Assembly: GCF_010993745.1 (NCBI RefSeq)
Contig: NZ_WOTN01000003.1
Coordinates: forward strand, 372,001 to 436,000
Direction: 5' to 3'
From: Fodinicola acaciae
GTDB taxonomy: Bacteria > Actinomycetota > Actinomycetes > Mycobacteriales > HKI-0501
Length of the DNA stretch: 64,000 nucleotides
Below are positions 26,503 to 34,319 of this stretch, one piece after another. The translations under genes were made by a program, and so were the position numbers. Within the stretch, counting starts at the first letter, position 1; each line of letters begins with the position of its first letter. Under the pieces are notes generated by a model. The model ran no database searches, was not told where the DNA came from, and saw only the letters and a list, made by a program, of their open reading frames with translations.

Positions 26503-27540
26503 TCACAGCGACACCGGGTGCGGGGACTCCTCGCTGGCAGCCACGCAGGCTCTGCGGCATTGCGGCCGCGTGCGGATGTGGTACGCGTAGACCGCGCCGC
26601 CGAGCGCGATCCCCCAGACCGGCAGCGAAAGCGCCGGCAGCTCGAACAGGACGTTGGTCTGGAACCCGTAGAACATCATGCCGCCGGCGAAAAACGCCGG
26701 GACCTCGCGAAGGAGCGCCACGCCGAAGGCCGTCAGGCTCACCGAGACGAGTCCGCCGAAGACGATCGGAAAGGCACGTGGCACCCGCCAGCCGAAGAAA
26801 TTCACCCCCCACGGACGGATCAGGCCGGCGGTCAGCACCGAACCGCTGATCGCGAAACCGGCGAGCACCAGCTCCATGATCGTGGTGCCGTTGCCGGGGT
26901 TCGCCGCGTTGATGTGACGGAGAAACTCCGGTGTCACGCCCAGCGGAATGCCGGCGGCCCACGCCAACCGCTCCGACGCGTAGACCCACGGACTCGCGAT
27001 CGCCACGTACGTGATGACGCGGCCCCATCGCAACCACCATCGTTCCCACCGCGAGTCGCCGGTGCGGCCGCAGCTCTCGCAGGCGTTCCGCATCGCGCGC
27101 CAGTACGCGACGGTCGCGGCCAGCCACAGGAATCCGACCAGGATCAGGATGAGGTGGTGGACGGTCGGCCAGTCCGGCGGCCGGAGGAACGCGAACAGCC
27201 CCAGCGGCGGCAGGTATTTGATCGCGCGGTCCTCCGGCAGCACCAGGGTGAGCGTGAGCGCCAGCAGCAGGCCGCAACCGATGACCGGCCAGCGCAGCGA
27301 GCGGATCCGGCAGATCATCGCCATCGCCGCGGCCGCGCCGACCAGACCGACAGCGGCGATCCACGGGCCGGCGGTCGGCCCGGTGGCCGCCTTCAACAGG
27401 GTCTCCGGCGCGTCCGCGGTGGCGCCGAACGGAAACCCGCCGCCACCGGCCGTCCAGAAGATGCCGAGCCCGAGATATGCCAACGATGAGGCCAATGCGG
27501 CGCACGCCGTCCACTTCGGCCACGACGCGAGAAATCGCAT
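26503..27540 (-). CDS. Polytopic membrane protein of unknown function
   Basis: A 345-residue protein with about eight hydrophobic helices (for example AALASSLAYLGLGIFW, LVGAAAAMAMICRI, LILILVGFLWLAATVAYW, ELVLAGFAISGSVLTAGLI, LPVWGIALGGAVYAYHIR) and a cytosolic-looking loop ACESCGRTGDSRWERWWLRW. I do not recognise a named family. The ATG at 27540 follows GGAAA. It is divergent from a two-component system, and the inverted repeat at 27601-27616 lies between them, so it may be a target of that system. Confidence 0.8.
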   Translation of the reverse strand: MRFLASWPKWTACAALASSLAYLGLGIFWTAGGGGFPFGATADAPETLLKAATGPTAGPWIAAVGLVGAAAAMAMICRIRSLRWPVIGCGLLLALTLTLVLPEDRAIKYLPPLGLFAFLRPPDWPTVHHLILILVGFLWLAATVAYWRAMRNACESCGRTGDSRWERWWLRWGRVITYVAIASPWVYASERLAWAAGIPLGVTPEFLRHINAANPGNGTTIMELVLAGFAISGSVLTAGLIRPWGVNFFGWRVPRAFPIVFGGLVSVSLTAFGVALLREVPAFFAGGMMFYGFQTNVLFELPALSLPVWGIALGGAVYAYHIRTRPQCRRACVAASEESPHPVSL

Positions 27541-27600
27541 CACGTTTCCTTTCGTGTGGTTGTCGATCCGAGCGTCGGCGACCGGCGTGGGCGTTGGCTA

Positions 27601-27616
27601 TCTGCCGTTTGGCAGA
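27601..27616. promoter_or_regulatory. Inverted repeat between membrane-protein gene and two-component operon
   Basis: TCTGCC-GTTT-GGCAGA is a perfect 6-bp inverted repeat in the 110-bp divergent region, 35 bases before the kinase GTG. It is a candidate binding site for the neighbouring NarL-type regulator or a promoter-proximal hairpin. Confidence 0.4.
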
Positions 27617-27650
27617 CGCGTACGCCCGTCGGCGCGGTTACAGTCGGACC

Positions 27651-28772
27651 GTGCGAACCTTCGTCGCGGCGGCCGTCGTGGTCCTCACGCTGGCGGCCGC
27701 CGCGGCCGTGCGGCCGGTGCCACATCCGTTGTTGGTGTGGCCGGCCGCCGTGGCGCTGGTCATGCTCGGCGCGGCCGCGGCCGGCTGGCTCCGCGCGCCG
27801 TTCTGGCCGGTGGCCGTCGCCGCCGTCTCGTTGGTCACGACAGCGACGTGGGCGCTGACCTCGCCGTGGACGCCCGGCGGCGGCCCGTGGCCGTTGCTGC
27901 ACACCGCCGTGCTGATGGTTTTCGCGGTGTTGGCCTGCCGGTCCGCACCGGCGCGTTGGGCCGTCGCGACCGGCGTTCTGGTCATCCTGGCCGAAAGCGC
28001 GCTCGCTTTTCCGGTCACCGCGGTGTCGCCGCGGACCTGGTGGGAACCGATCATGCTGGCCGGTTTCTGGTCGCTCACCGGTGTTGTCGCCGTCGCCGCC
28101 GGCGTTTACCTGCGATGGCTGGATTCTCGCCGGGACGCCGCGATCCGCGACGCACGGCACGCGCAGCGCGTACGCCTGGCCAGCGATCTGCACGATTTCG
28201 TGGCGCACGACGTCAGCGCGATGGTCGTGCAGGCGCAGGCCGCGCGAGTTTTGCTGCGTACGGACGCGAAGAGCGCCGGCGAGGCGCTCGACCGCATCGA
28301 GGCCGACGGCAGCCGAGCGCTGGCCTCGATGGACCGTACGATCCGGATGTTGCGCGAGCTCGACGCGACCGGGCCACCGGCCACCGCGACACCTGGCATC
28401 GACGACCTGCCGGAGCTGGTGGCACGTTTCCAGCGAGCGGCGCGCGGACCGGTCACCGTCGACATTCCGGTTGGTCTCGCGGAAAAAGCCGGCCGGGAGA
28501 CGAGTACGGCGGCTTACCGGGTGGTCGTGGAGGCGTTGACCAACGTACGCCGGCACGCTCGGGCCGACGCGTCCGTGTCGGTCTCGATTTCCTTGGAACA
28601 AAACGACATTGTCGTCGAGGTGCACAACTCGTCGACGTTGCCCGGCCGCCGCGACGGCACCGGACTGGTCGCCTTGCGCGAACGTGTCGAAGCGCTGGGT
28701 GGAGAGTTTTCCGCCGGAGCGCACGGCGACAGTTGGCGCGTACGCGCCGCGATGCCGGCGGAGCCAGGATGA
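27651..28772 (+). CDS. NarL-type sensor histidine kinase
   Basis: A 373-residue membrane kinase starting at a GTG (VRTFVAAAVVVLTLAAA). Several transmembrane helices fill about residues 1-150. The HisKA_3 box reads RLASDLHDFVAHDVSAMVVQ with the phospho-acceptor His, and the HATPase domain includes EALTNVRRHARADASV and GTGLVALRERVEALGGEF. Its stop overlaps the response regulator start (ATGA). It is divergent from the polytopic membrane protein. The signal is unknown. Confidence 0.92.
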   Translation: MRTFVAAAVVVLTLAAAAAVRPVPHPLLVWPAAVALVMLGAAAAGWLRAPFWPVAVAAVSLVTTATWALTSPWTPGGGPWPLLHTAVLMVFAVLACRSAPARWAVATGVLVILAESALAFPVTAVSPRTWWEPIMLAGFWSLTGVVAVAAGVYLRWLDSRRDAAIRDARHAQRVRLASDLHDFVAHDVSAMVVQAQAARVLLRTDAKSAGEALDRIEADGSRALASMDRTIRMLRELDATGPPATATPGIDDLPELVARFQRAARGPVTVDIPVGLAEKAGRETSTAAYRVVVEALTNVRRHARADASVSVSISLEQNDIVVEVHNSSTLPGRRDGTGLVALRERVEALGGEFSAGAHGDSWRVRAAMPAEPG

Positions 28773-29392
28773 CGATCCGGGTGCTGGTGGCCGACGACCA
28801 GGAGCAGGTGCGCTTCGGTTTCCGGACGATCCTCAACGCCGAGTCCGACATCTCCGTCGTGGGGCAGGCCGCCGACGGCGTCGAGGCGCTGGAGCTGGCA
28901 CGTGAGCTCAAGCCGGACGTCGTGATCGCCGACATCCGGATGCCGCGGATGGACGGCCTCGAACTGACCAGGCAGCTGAGTGGTTCGACGCGGGTCGTGG
29001 TGGTGACGACGTACGACCTGGACGCATACGTCCACCGCGCTTTGCGTTATGGCGCCAGCGGTTTCCTGCTCAAACACTCCGGAGCCGCGCTGCTCGCCGA
29101 GGCCGTACGCGCGGCGGTGAAAGGCGATGCGCTGATCAGCCCGGCGATTACCGTACGGTTGCTGAAAGAACTGTCACCGCCGCGGCACGAGCCCGCTCCG
29201 CTGACCGACCGCGAGCTCGACATCGTCGCGCTGGTCGCCGCCGGCCGCACGAACGCCGAGATCGGCGCCGAGCTGTATGTCACCGCGGGCACGGTGAAAA
29301 CGCACCTCGCGCACATCCAGCGCAAGCTCGGCGTCGGCAACCGGGTCGGGATTGCCGCCTGGGCCTGGGAAACCGGCCACGTGGCGCGTTAG
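28769..29392 (+). CDS. NarL/LuxR-type response regulator
   Basis: A 207-residue regulator paired with the kinase just upstream. The receiver domain begins MTIRVLVADDQEQVRFGF, with the phospho-acceptor Asp in VVIADIRMPRMDG and the conserved Lys in GFLLKHSGAALL. The LuxR HTH reads LTDRELDIVALVAAGRTNAE through HLAHIQRKLGVGNRVG. The TAG stop lies in the TTAG flank of the palindrome at 29389-29416, so that repeat sets the exact end of the protein. Confidence 0.93.
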   Translation: MTIRVLVADDQEQVRFGFRTILNAESDISVVGQAADGVEALELARELKPDVVIADIRMPRMDGLELTRQLSGSTRVVVVTTYDLDAYVHRALRYGASGFLLKHSGAALLAEAVRAAVKGDALISPAITVRLLKELSPPRHEPAPLTDRELDIVALVAAGRTNAEIGAELYVTAGTVKTHLAHIQRKLGVGNRVGIAAWAWETGHVAR

Positions 29393-29416
29393 GGCCTGTT
29401 TCGAAACAGACCCTAG
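29389..29416. repeat. Palindrome made of two MITE-type ends fused head to head; may act as a terminator
   Basis: GGCCTGTTTCGAAACAGACC (29393-29412) is flanked by TTAG and CTAG. Each 10-base half matches the outer end of the terminal inverted repeats of the MITE-like element at 46456-46637. It lies between the convergent response regulator and iscS genes, so it can also work as a bidirectional terminator stem. Confidence 0.6.
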
Positions 29417-30567
29417 CTCGCGGCGCGGCGAGCGCGCGCGACCGCGTCCGGCAACGCGGCCGCCAAAGCGTCGATGTCGGCCTCCGATGACGTGTGGCCA
29501 AGCGAAAAACGCAGCGACGAACGAGCGCGCGCGTTGTCGGCCCCCATCGCGACCAGCACGTGCGACGGCTCGGCGACGCCGGCCGAGCAGGCCGAGCCGG
29601 TCGAGCACTGAATGCCGGCGGCGTCGAGCAACATCAGCAACGCGTCGCCTTCGCAGCCAGGAAAGGAAAAGTGCGCGTTGCCGGGCAGCCGCTCGGTCGG
29701 ATGGCCGTTGAGGATCGCGTCCGGCACCAGTGACCGTACGCGCGCGATCAGGTCGTCGCGGAGCGCGCGCACTCGCTGCGTACGCTCCGCCTGCGACTTG
29801 ACCGAGGCCTCGACAGCGACCGAAAAACTCACGATGCCGGCGGCGTCCAGCGTGCCCGAGCGTACGTCCCGCTCCTGGCCGCCGCCGTGCTGGACCGGCA
29901 TACACGGCACCTCGCGGCCGAGCACCAGCGCGCCGACGCCGACCGGTCCGCCCAGCTTGTGGCCGGTCAGCGTGAGCGCGTCGACCGCGGTGGTGTCGAC
30001 CGCGACCTGCGCGATCGCCTGCACCGCGTCGGTGTGGAACGGAATGCCGTGCCGGCGCGCCAGCTCGCTCAGCTCGGCGATCGGCTGGACCGTACCGACC
30101 TCGTTGTTGGCCCACTGCACGCTGATCACCGCGACCTCGCCGGCGCGGTCGGCGAGCGCCTTCCCGAGCGTGTCGGCGGTGACGCGGCCGTACTCGTCGA
30201 CGTCGAGAAACTCCGCGTCCGCCGCCTCGTGCTCGCCAAGCCACTCGACCGCCTCCAGCACGGCGTGGTGCTCGATCGTGCTGGTCAGTACGCGTTTTTT
30301 GGCCGGATCCTGCGCATTTCGGGCCCAGTAAAGGCCTTTGACGGCGAGGTTGTCGCTTTCCGTACCGCCGCTGGTGAAGATCAGCTCGCTCGGCCGGCAG
30401 CCGATCGCCGCGGCGATCCGCTCGCGAGCCTCCTCCACCGCACGCCGCGCCCGCCGCCCCGCCGCGTGCAGCGACGACGGGTTGCCGACCTCGCCCAGCG
30501 CCTCCATGAGCGCGTCCCGCGCCTCCGGCAGCATCGGCGTGGTGGCCGCATGATCCAGATACGTCAC
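29413..30567 (-). CDS. iscS: Cysteine desulfurase (IscS/NifS family)
   Basis: PLP enzyme that removes sulfur from cysteine to supply iron-sulfur clusters, tRNA thiolation and FdhD. The 384-residue product starts VTYLDHAATTPM, has HH and PLP-binding residues in TSTIEHHAVLEAVEWL, the Schiff-base Lys in LTGHKLGGPVGVG, and the catalytic Cys in QCSTGSACSAG. The start is a GTG at 30567. In Mycobacterium tuberculosis the orthologous region runs iscS-like, etfA, etfB, methyltransferase, GH57; here the same order appears with insertions. It could provide persulfide for the formate dehydrogenase, but that is inference. Confidence 0.93.
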   Translation of the reverse strand: MTYLDHAATTPMLPEARDALMEALGEVGNPSSLHAAGRRARRAVEEARERIAAAIGCRPSELIFTSGGTESDNLAVKGLYWARNAQDPAKKRVLTSTIEHHAVLEAVEWLGEHEAADAEFLDVDEYGRVTADTLGKALADRAGEVAVISVQWANNEVGTVQPIAELSELARRHGIPFHTDAVQAIAQVAVDTTAVDALTLTGHKLGGPVGVGALVLGREVPCMPVQHGGGQERDVRSGTLDAAGIVSFSVAVEASVKSQAERTQRVRALRDDLIARVRSLVPDAILNGHPTERLPGNAHFSFPGCEGDALLMLLDAAGIQCSTGSACSAGVAEPSHVLVAMGADNARARSSLRFSLGHTSSEADIDALAAALPDAVARARRAAS

Positions 30568-30603
30568 ATGCTCAAGCCTAGGCGCTGGCCTGGCCGGCGC
30601 CAG

Positions 30604-30630
30604 GTAAGAGTAGGAAAGTATTGCTCTTAC
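30604..30630. promoter_or_regulatory. Inverted repeat upstream of the AbrB/VapB-like remnant
   Basis: GTAAGAG and CTCTTAC are perfect 7-bp arms with a 13-base spacer, ending four bases before the ATG at 30635. Antitoxin genes are usually controlled by such promoter-overlapping palindromes, so this looks like a preserved autoregulatory site. There is no Shine-Dalgarno sequence, suggesting a leaderless transcript. Confidence 0.5.
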
Positions 30631-30634
30631 TGGC

Positions 30635-30799
30635 ATGCGGATTACCGCCAAGGGTCAGGTGACCATCCCCCACACTCCACGAGGCGGTCCCGCCGACGCG
30701 TTCGTACGTGCGCCGATTCCATGGCCCGCGGCGTTTCTGGCCGCGAAGTGCTTTCAGGAATACCGACGCACCGGTGGCTCGAACACACGACGGAGGTGA
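30635..30799 (+). pseudogene. AbrB/VapB-type antitoxin remnant
   Basis: The frame opens with MRITAKGQVTIP, the near-invariant start of SpoVT/AbrB-domain antitoxins. After residue 12 the sequence (HTPRGGPADAF onward) no longer resembles the family and stops after 54 residues, with no PIN-domain toxin following. The beta-strand DNA-binding hairpin is therefore incomplete and the gene is probably broken. The upstream palindrome suggests its promoter is intact. It lies between iscS and etfA and is not in the mycobacterial counterpart of this neighbourhood as I remember it. Confidence 0.6.
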
Positions 30800-30827
30800 C
30801 GTTTTGGCGGTCGCCGTCAAAACGTCA
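30797..30827. terminator. Terminator downstream of etfA
   Basis: TGACGTTTTG and CAAAACGTCA are perfect 10-bp arms, extended inside by CGG-TCG-CCG across one mismatch. The stem lies 17 bases downstream of the etfA stop on the minus strand. Confidence 0.75.
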
Positions 30828-30843
30828 CCCTCGCGTACGCGTG

Positions 30844-31803
30844 TCAGCCCTTGCGGGCGTTGATCTCCTCGGTCGCCTGCGGCACGACCTTGAACAGGTC
30901 GCCGACCACACCGAAGTCGGCGAGCTCGAAGATCGGCGCCTCCTCGTCCTTGTTGATGGCGACGATCGTCTTGGAGGTCTGCATGCCGGCGCGGTGCTGG
31001 ATGGCACCGGAGATGCCGACCGCGACGTACAGGTTGGGCGAGACCGTCTTGCCGGTCTGGCCGACCTGGAACTGGTGCGGATAGAAGCCGGAGTCGGTGG
31101 CCGCGCGCGACGCGCCGACGGCGGCGCCGAGCGAGTCGGCCAGCCCCTCGATGAGCGCGAAGTTCTCCGCGCTGCCGACACCGCGACCGCCGGACACGAC
31201 GATCGACGCCTCGGTCAGCTCAGGGCGGCTGCTCTTCTTCTCCGACACGCGGTCGACGATCTTGGCCTTCTTCGACGCGTCCGAGACGGTGGCGTCGACG
31301 GCCTCGACCGACGGGGTGGCCGGCGCCGGCTCCGCGGTGACCGCGTTGGTGGCGATGGTGATGATCGGCGTGCCCTTGCGCACCTTCGACTTCACGATCA
31401 CCGCGCCGGCGAAGACGACCTGCGTGGCCGTGCCGTCGGCGGCGACTTCGGTGGCACCGGTGAGAAAACCGCTCTCGATCTTGACCGCCAACCTGCCGGC
31501 GATCTCCTTGCCGTCGGTGCTGGAGGCGAGCAGTACGGCGGCCGGACTGGCCTGGCCGACCAGCTGCGCCAGCACGTCCGCCTTCGGCGCGACGAGATAG
31601 TCGGTGACGTCCGCCGACGACACGTCGTAGATCTTCTGCGCGCCAAACTCGGCGAGCGTGTCCTTCAGCTTGTCTGCGTCGCCGGCCGCGCCGAACACGA
31701 CGGCCGACGGCTCGCCAAGCGTACGAGCCGCGGTCAGCAGCTCGGAGGTGATCTTCTTCGCCGCACCACCGGAGTGCTCGACTACGACGAGGACCTCTGC
31801 CAT
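30844..31803 (-). CDS. etfA: Electron transfer flavoprotein alpha subunit
   Basis: FAD-binding subunit of the electron transfer flavoprotein, which takes electrons from acyl-CoA and other dehydrogenases. The 319-residue product has the N-terminal ETF domain ([13 protein letters not shown]) and the C-terminal FAD domain with [52 protein letters not shown] and the final [20 protein letters not shown]. It follows etfB by 32 bp in one operon. In mycobacteria this pair is FixB/FixA (Rv3028c/Rv3029c). The acyl-CoA dehydrogenase encoded 4 kb away is a plausible electron donor. Confidence 0.95.
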   Translation of the reverse strand: MAEVLVVVEHSGGAAKKITSELLTAARTLGEPSAVVFGAAGDADKLKDTLAEFGAQKIYDVSSADVTDYLVAPKADVLAQLVGQASPAAVLLASSTDGKEIAGRLAVKIESGFLTGATEVAADGTATQVVFAGAVIVKSKVRKGTPIITIATNAVTAEPAPATPSVEAVDATVSDASKKAKIVDRVSEKKSSRPELTEASIVVSGGRGVGSAENFALIEGLADSLGAAVGASRAATDSGFYPHQFQVGQTGKTVSPNLYVAVGISGAIQHRAGMQTSKTIVAINKDEEAPIFELADFGVVGDLFKVVPQATEEINARKG

Positions 31804-31835
31804 ATCAGTGGACCCTTCCTATCTGGTGCGTACGA

Positions 31836-32615
31836 TCAGACGATCTTCTGGCTGGCGAGGAACTCGACGAGCTTGCTGCCGCCATCGCCCTCGTCCGGCA
31901 CCTTCACGCCGGCGCCCTTGGGCGGCCGGCCGGAGAACTCCAGGACCTCCGACCAGGCGCTGGACAGGCCGACCTGGTCGGCGGAGATGCCGAGGTCGGA
32001 CAGCGACAGCGTCTCGACCGGCTTCTTCTTGGCCTGCATGATCCCCTTGAAGGACGGATAGCGCGGCTCGTTGATGGTGTCCCACACGCTGACGATCGCC
32101 GGCGTGCTGGCCTCGACGACCTCATAGCCGTCGTCGGTCTGCCGCTCGACGGTCAGCTTGTCGCCGTCGACGGCGAGCTTGCGCGCGCCGGTCAGCTGCG
32201 CGATGCCGAGCCGCTCGGCCAGCATCGCCGGCAGCGCGCCGGTCTGGCCGTCGGTCGACTCTGCGCCGGCGATGACCAGGTCATACTCCAGCTTGCCCAG
32301 CGCGGCCGCGATGATCGCCGAGGTCGCGACGCTGTCCGAGCCGTGGATCGCCGGGTCGCTGACGTGTACGGCCTTGTCCGGCCCCATCGACAGCGCCTTG
32401 CGGATCGTCTCGGTGGCCTGCTCGGGTCCGACGGTCAGCACGGTGACCTCGCCGCCGTGCGCCTCCTTGAGCTTCAGCGCCTCCTCGATCGCGTACTCGT
32501 CCAGCTCACCGATCACCAGGTTGCCGGCGTCGCGGTCGACGGTCTTGTCGTCTTGTCGAAGGTTGCGCTCCAGGCCCGAGTCAGGCACCTGCTTGACGAG
32601 TACCACGATGTTCAC
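31836..32615 (-). CDS. etfB: Electron transfer flavoprotein beta subunit
   Basis: AMP-binding partner of EtfA, 259 residues. It begins (V)NIVVLVKQVPDSG and carries the ETF-beta features DEYAIEEALKLKE, VLTVGPEQATETIRKALSMG, the GAESTDGQTGALPAMLAE AMP-site loop and PAIVSVWDTINEPRYPSFKG. The start is a GTG at 32615. An inverted repeat at 32720-32733 lies in the promoter region, about 105 bp upstream. Confidence 0.95.
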   Translation of the reverse strand: MNIVVLVKQVPDSGLERNLRQDDKTVDRDAGNLVIGELDEYAIEEALKLKEAHGGEVTVLTVGPEQATETIRKALSMGPDKAVHVSDPAIHGSDSVATSAIIAAALGKLEYDLVIAGAESTDGQTGALPAMLAERLGIAQLTGARKLAVDGDKLTVERQTDDGYEVVEASTPAIVSVWDTINEPRYPSFKGIMQAKKKPVETLSLSDLGISADQVGLSSAWSEVLEFSGRPPKGAGVKVPDEGDGGSKLVEFLASQKIV

Positions 32616-32719
32616 TGCTGGCTCGACCTCCCGACGCTCTGTTCTGTGAAGCGAAACGCTTCCGGTTCGGTGGGCCGGGGTCAACGTCGAACGACTGTTG
32701 AATCCGACACCTCCATATG

Positions 32720-32733
32720 TTACTTACCAGTAG
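32720..32733. promoter_or_regulatory. Candidate operator upstream of etfB
   Basis: TTACTTACCAGTAG contains the inverted repeat TACT-TACC-AGTA. The form TTACT-N4-AGTAA resembles TetR-type operators of fatty-acid degradation genes; the regulator is not identified. Confidence 0.4.
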
Positions 32734-32784
32734 CTTGCCGGACACCTGTGCGAAGTATGGCTCATCTCACCAGAACCGGCCCGC

Positions 32785-33354
32785 TCAGCCGAGCTCGGCG
32801 GTGAGATAGCGCTGGATGGTGGGGCCGAACCGCGCGGCCAGCGTGTCGATCTCCAGCTCGACCAGCGGCGGTACGCCGATGACGTAGCGGCACGCGCCGA
32901 GGCCGAGCAGCTGCGTCATCACGGCGGCGGCGCGCTGCTCGGCCTCGGCCGGGTCGGCCAGCAGCGAGGCCACGTGTGGGATGACCTGCTCGCGAAAGAC
33001 CGCACGCATCCGCTCGGCGGCGATCTCGTTGGTCATGGCCGTACGGAACAGGAAGATCGACGCCTCACGGAAGGTCTCGTCCTCCCACTTGCCGGCGAAA
33101 TGCCGGATGACCTGCTCGCCGAGCCGGTCGGCCGGCACCGCGGTCAGGTCCGGCAGCTCCAGCCGGATGTCCAGCGCGGCCTGGAAAAGCTGTTCCTTGG
33201 AGCCGAAATAGCGGATCACCAGCGCCGGGTCCACACCGGCGTCGGCGGCGATGGTGCGTACGGTCGCACTCTGGAAGCCACTCTTGGCGAACTCGGCTCT
33301 CGCCGCGGTCAGGATGGCCGCGCGCGTACGGTCCGACCTGCGCGTTTCGTCCAT
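32785..33354 (-). CDS. TetR-family transcriptional regulator
   Basis: A 189-residue repressor with the N-terminal HTH (TRAAILTAARAEFAKSGFQS, VRTIAADAGVDPALVIRYFG) and a C-terminal helical domain of the type with FLFRTAMTNEIAAERMRAVF. It is divergent from the TauE/SafE permease gene, and two related palindromes lie between them, so it probably represses both promoters. The ligand is unknown; the adjacent permease and sulfotransferase suggest a sulfur compound. Confidence 0.9.
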   Translation of the reverse strand: MDETRRSDRTRAAILTAARAEFAKSGFQSATVRTIAADAGVDPALVIRYFGSKEQLFQAALDIRLELPDLTAVPADRLGEQVIRHFAGKWEDETFREASIFLFRTAMTNEIAAERMRAVFREQVIPHVASLLADPAEAEQRAAAVMTQLLGLGACRYVIGVPPLVELEIDTLAARFGPTIQRYLTAELG

Positions 33355-33367
33355 CGCGTCCTTTCTG

Positions 33368-33384
33368 TGTCAACAGGCGTTGAT
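33368..33384. promoter_or_regulatory. TetR operator copy 1
   Basis: TCAAC-AGGC-GTTGA is a perfect 5-bp inverted repeat 14 bases upstream of the TetR ATG. It shares GTCAAC..GCGTTGA with the longer palindrome at 33413-33430. Confidence 0.6.
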
Positions 33385-33412
33385 ATTACCTCTGGGACCG
33401 AGCTACGCTCGA

Positions 33413-33430
33413 GGTCAACGCGCGTTGACC
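33413..33430. promoter_or_regulatory. TetR operator copy 2
   Basis: GGTCAACGCGCGTTGACC is a perfect 18-bp palindrome, 19 bases upstream of the permease GTG. Together with the copy at 33368 it covers the 95-bp divergent region, as expected for one regulator controlling both directions. Confidence 0.7.
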
Positions 33431-33449
33431 CTATCGAGAGGAGTCCGGC

Positions 33450-34319
33450 GTGGACTGGCCGCTGGCCGTCGCGGGGCTGGTCACCGGCCTGTTGGTCGGC
33501 CTGACCGGGACCGGCGGAGGCGCATTGATGACGCCGATCCTGACCCTCATCTTCGGCGTCCCGCCGCTGGCCGCGGTGTCGACCGACCTGGTCACCGGCG
33601 TGTTCATGAAGCCGGTCGCGGTCGCCGTCCACCTGCCGCGGCACACCATCCGGTGGCGGATCGCCGGCTGGCTGTGTGCCGGCTCGGTGCCGGCGGCGTT
33701 CGCCGGTGCGGTCGTGGACGGCCTGCTCGGCTCGGCCGGCATCGAGCAGGTGCTGAAGCTGGCGCTCGGCGCCACGCTGCTGGTCGCGGTGGCCTCGACG
33801 GTCGTACGGATGTATCTCGATCTGCGCCGTGGTCCGCAGCTGGATACCGAGCCGGAGATTTCGGCCGTACGACTGGCGATCGTCGGCGCGGTCGTCGGAT
33901 TCGTGGTCGGCATGACCTCGGTCGGCTCCGGATCGCTGGTGATGGTCACGCTCCTGCTGATGTATCCGGGACTGTCCGCCGGCCGGCTGGTCGGCACCGA
34001 CCTCGCGCAGGCGCTGCCGCTGATCGCGTCCGCGGCGCTCGGCCACCTGTTGTTCGGACAGGTGCAGTTCGCGATGGTCTTCGCGTTGCTGGTCGGCGCG
34101 ATTCCCGGCGCGATCGCCGGCGCGTTGCTCTCCTCGCGCGCACCGAGTCGCATCATCCGGGCCGCGCTGGCCGTGGTCCTGCTGTCCAGCGGCCTCAGCC
34201 TGCTCGGCGCGCCGGCGTTGGTCACGGTGGCGGTTGCCGTGGTGGCGACCGGAGGCGCCGTCGGCTGGCTCGTACTGGCCTGGAAATCCACCCCGACAAA
34301 GGAAAGGGACCTGGTATGA
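33450..34319 (+). CDS. TauE/SafE-family membrane permease (sulfite/sulfonate exporter type)
   Basis: A 289-residue polytopic membrane protein with the duplicated TauE/SafE fold. Each half carries a Gly-rich motif: LLVGLTGTGGGALMTPILTL near the N-terminus and VVGMTSVGSGSLVMVTLLLM in the middle, followed by LVGTDLAQALPLIASAALGH. Members export or import sulfite, sulfoacetate and related organic anions. The GTG at 33450 has GAGAGGAG upstream. Its stop overlaps the sulfotransferase start (ATGA), and the promoter holds the TetR palindrome. Confidence 0.9.
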   Translation: MDWPLAVAGLVTGLLVGLTGTGGGALMTPILTLIFGVPPLAAVSTDLVTGVFMKPVAVAVHLPRHTIRWRIAGWLCAGSVPAAFAGAVVDGLLGSAGIEQVLKLALGATLLVAVASTVVRMYLDLRRGPQLDTEPEISAVRLAIVGAVVGFVVGMTSVGSGSLVMVTLLLMYPGLSAGRLVGTDLAQALPLIASAALGHLLFGQVQFAMVFALLVGAIPGAIAGALLSSRAPSRIIRAALAVVLLSSGLSLLGAPALVTVAVAVVATGGAVGWLVLAWKSTPTKERDLV

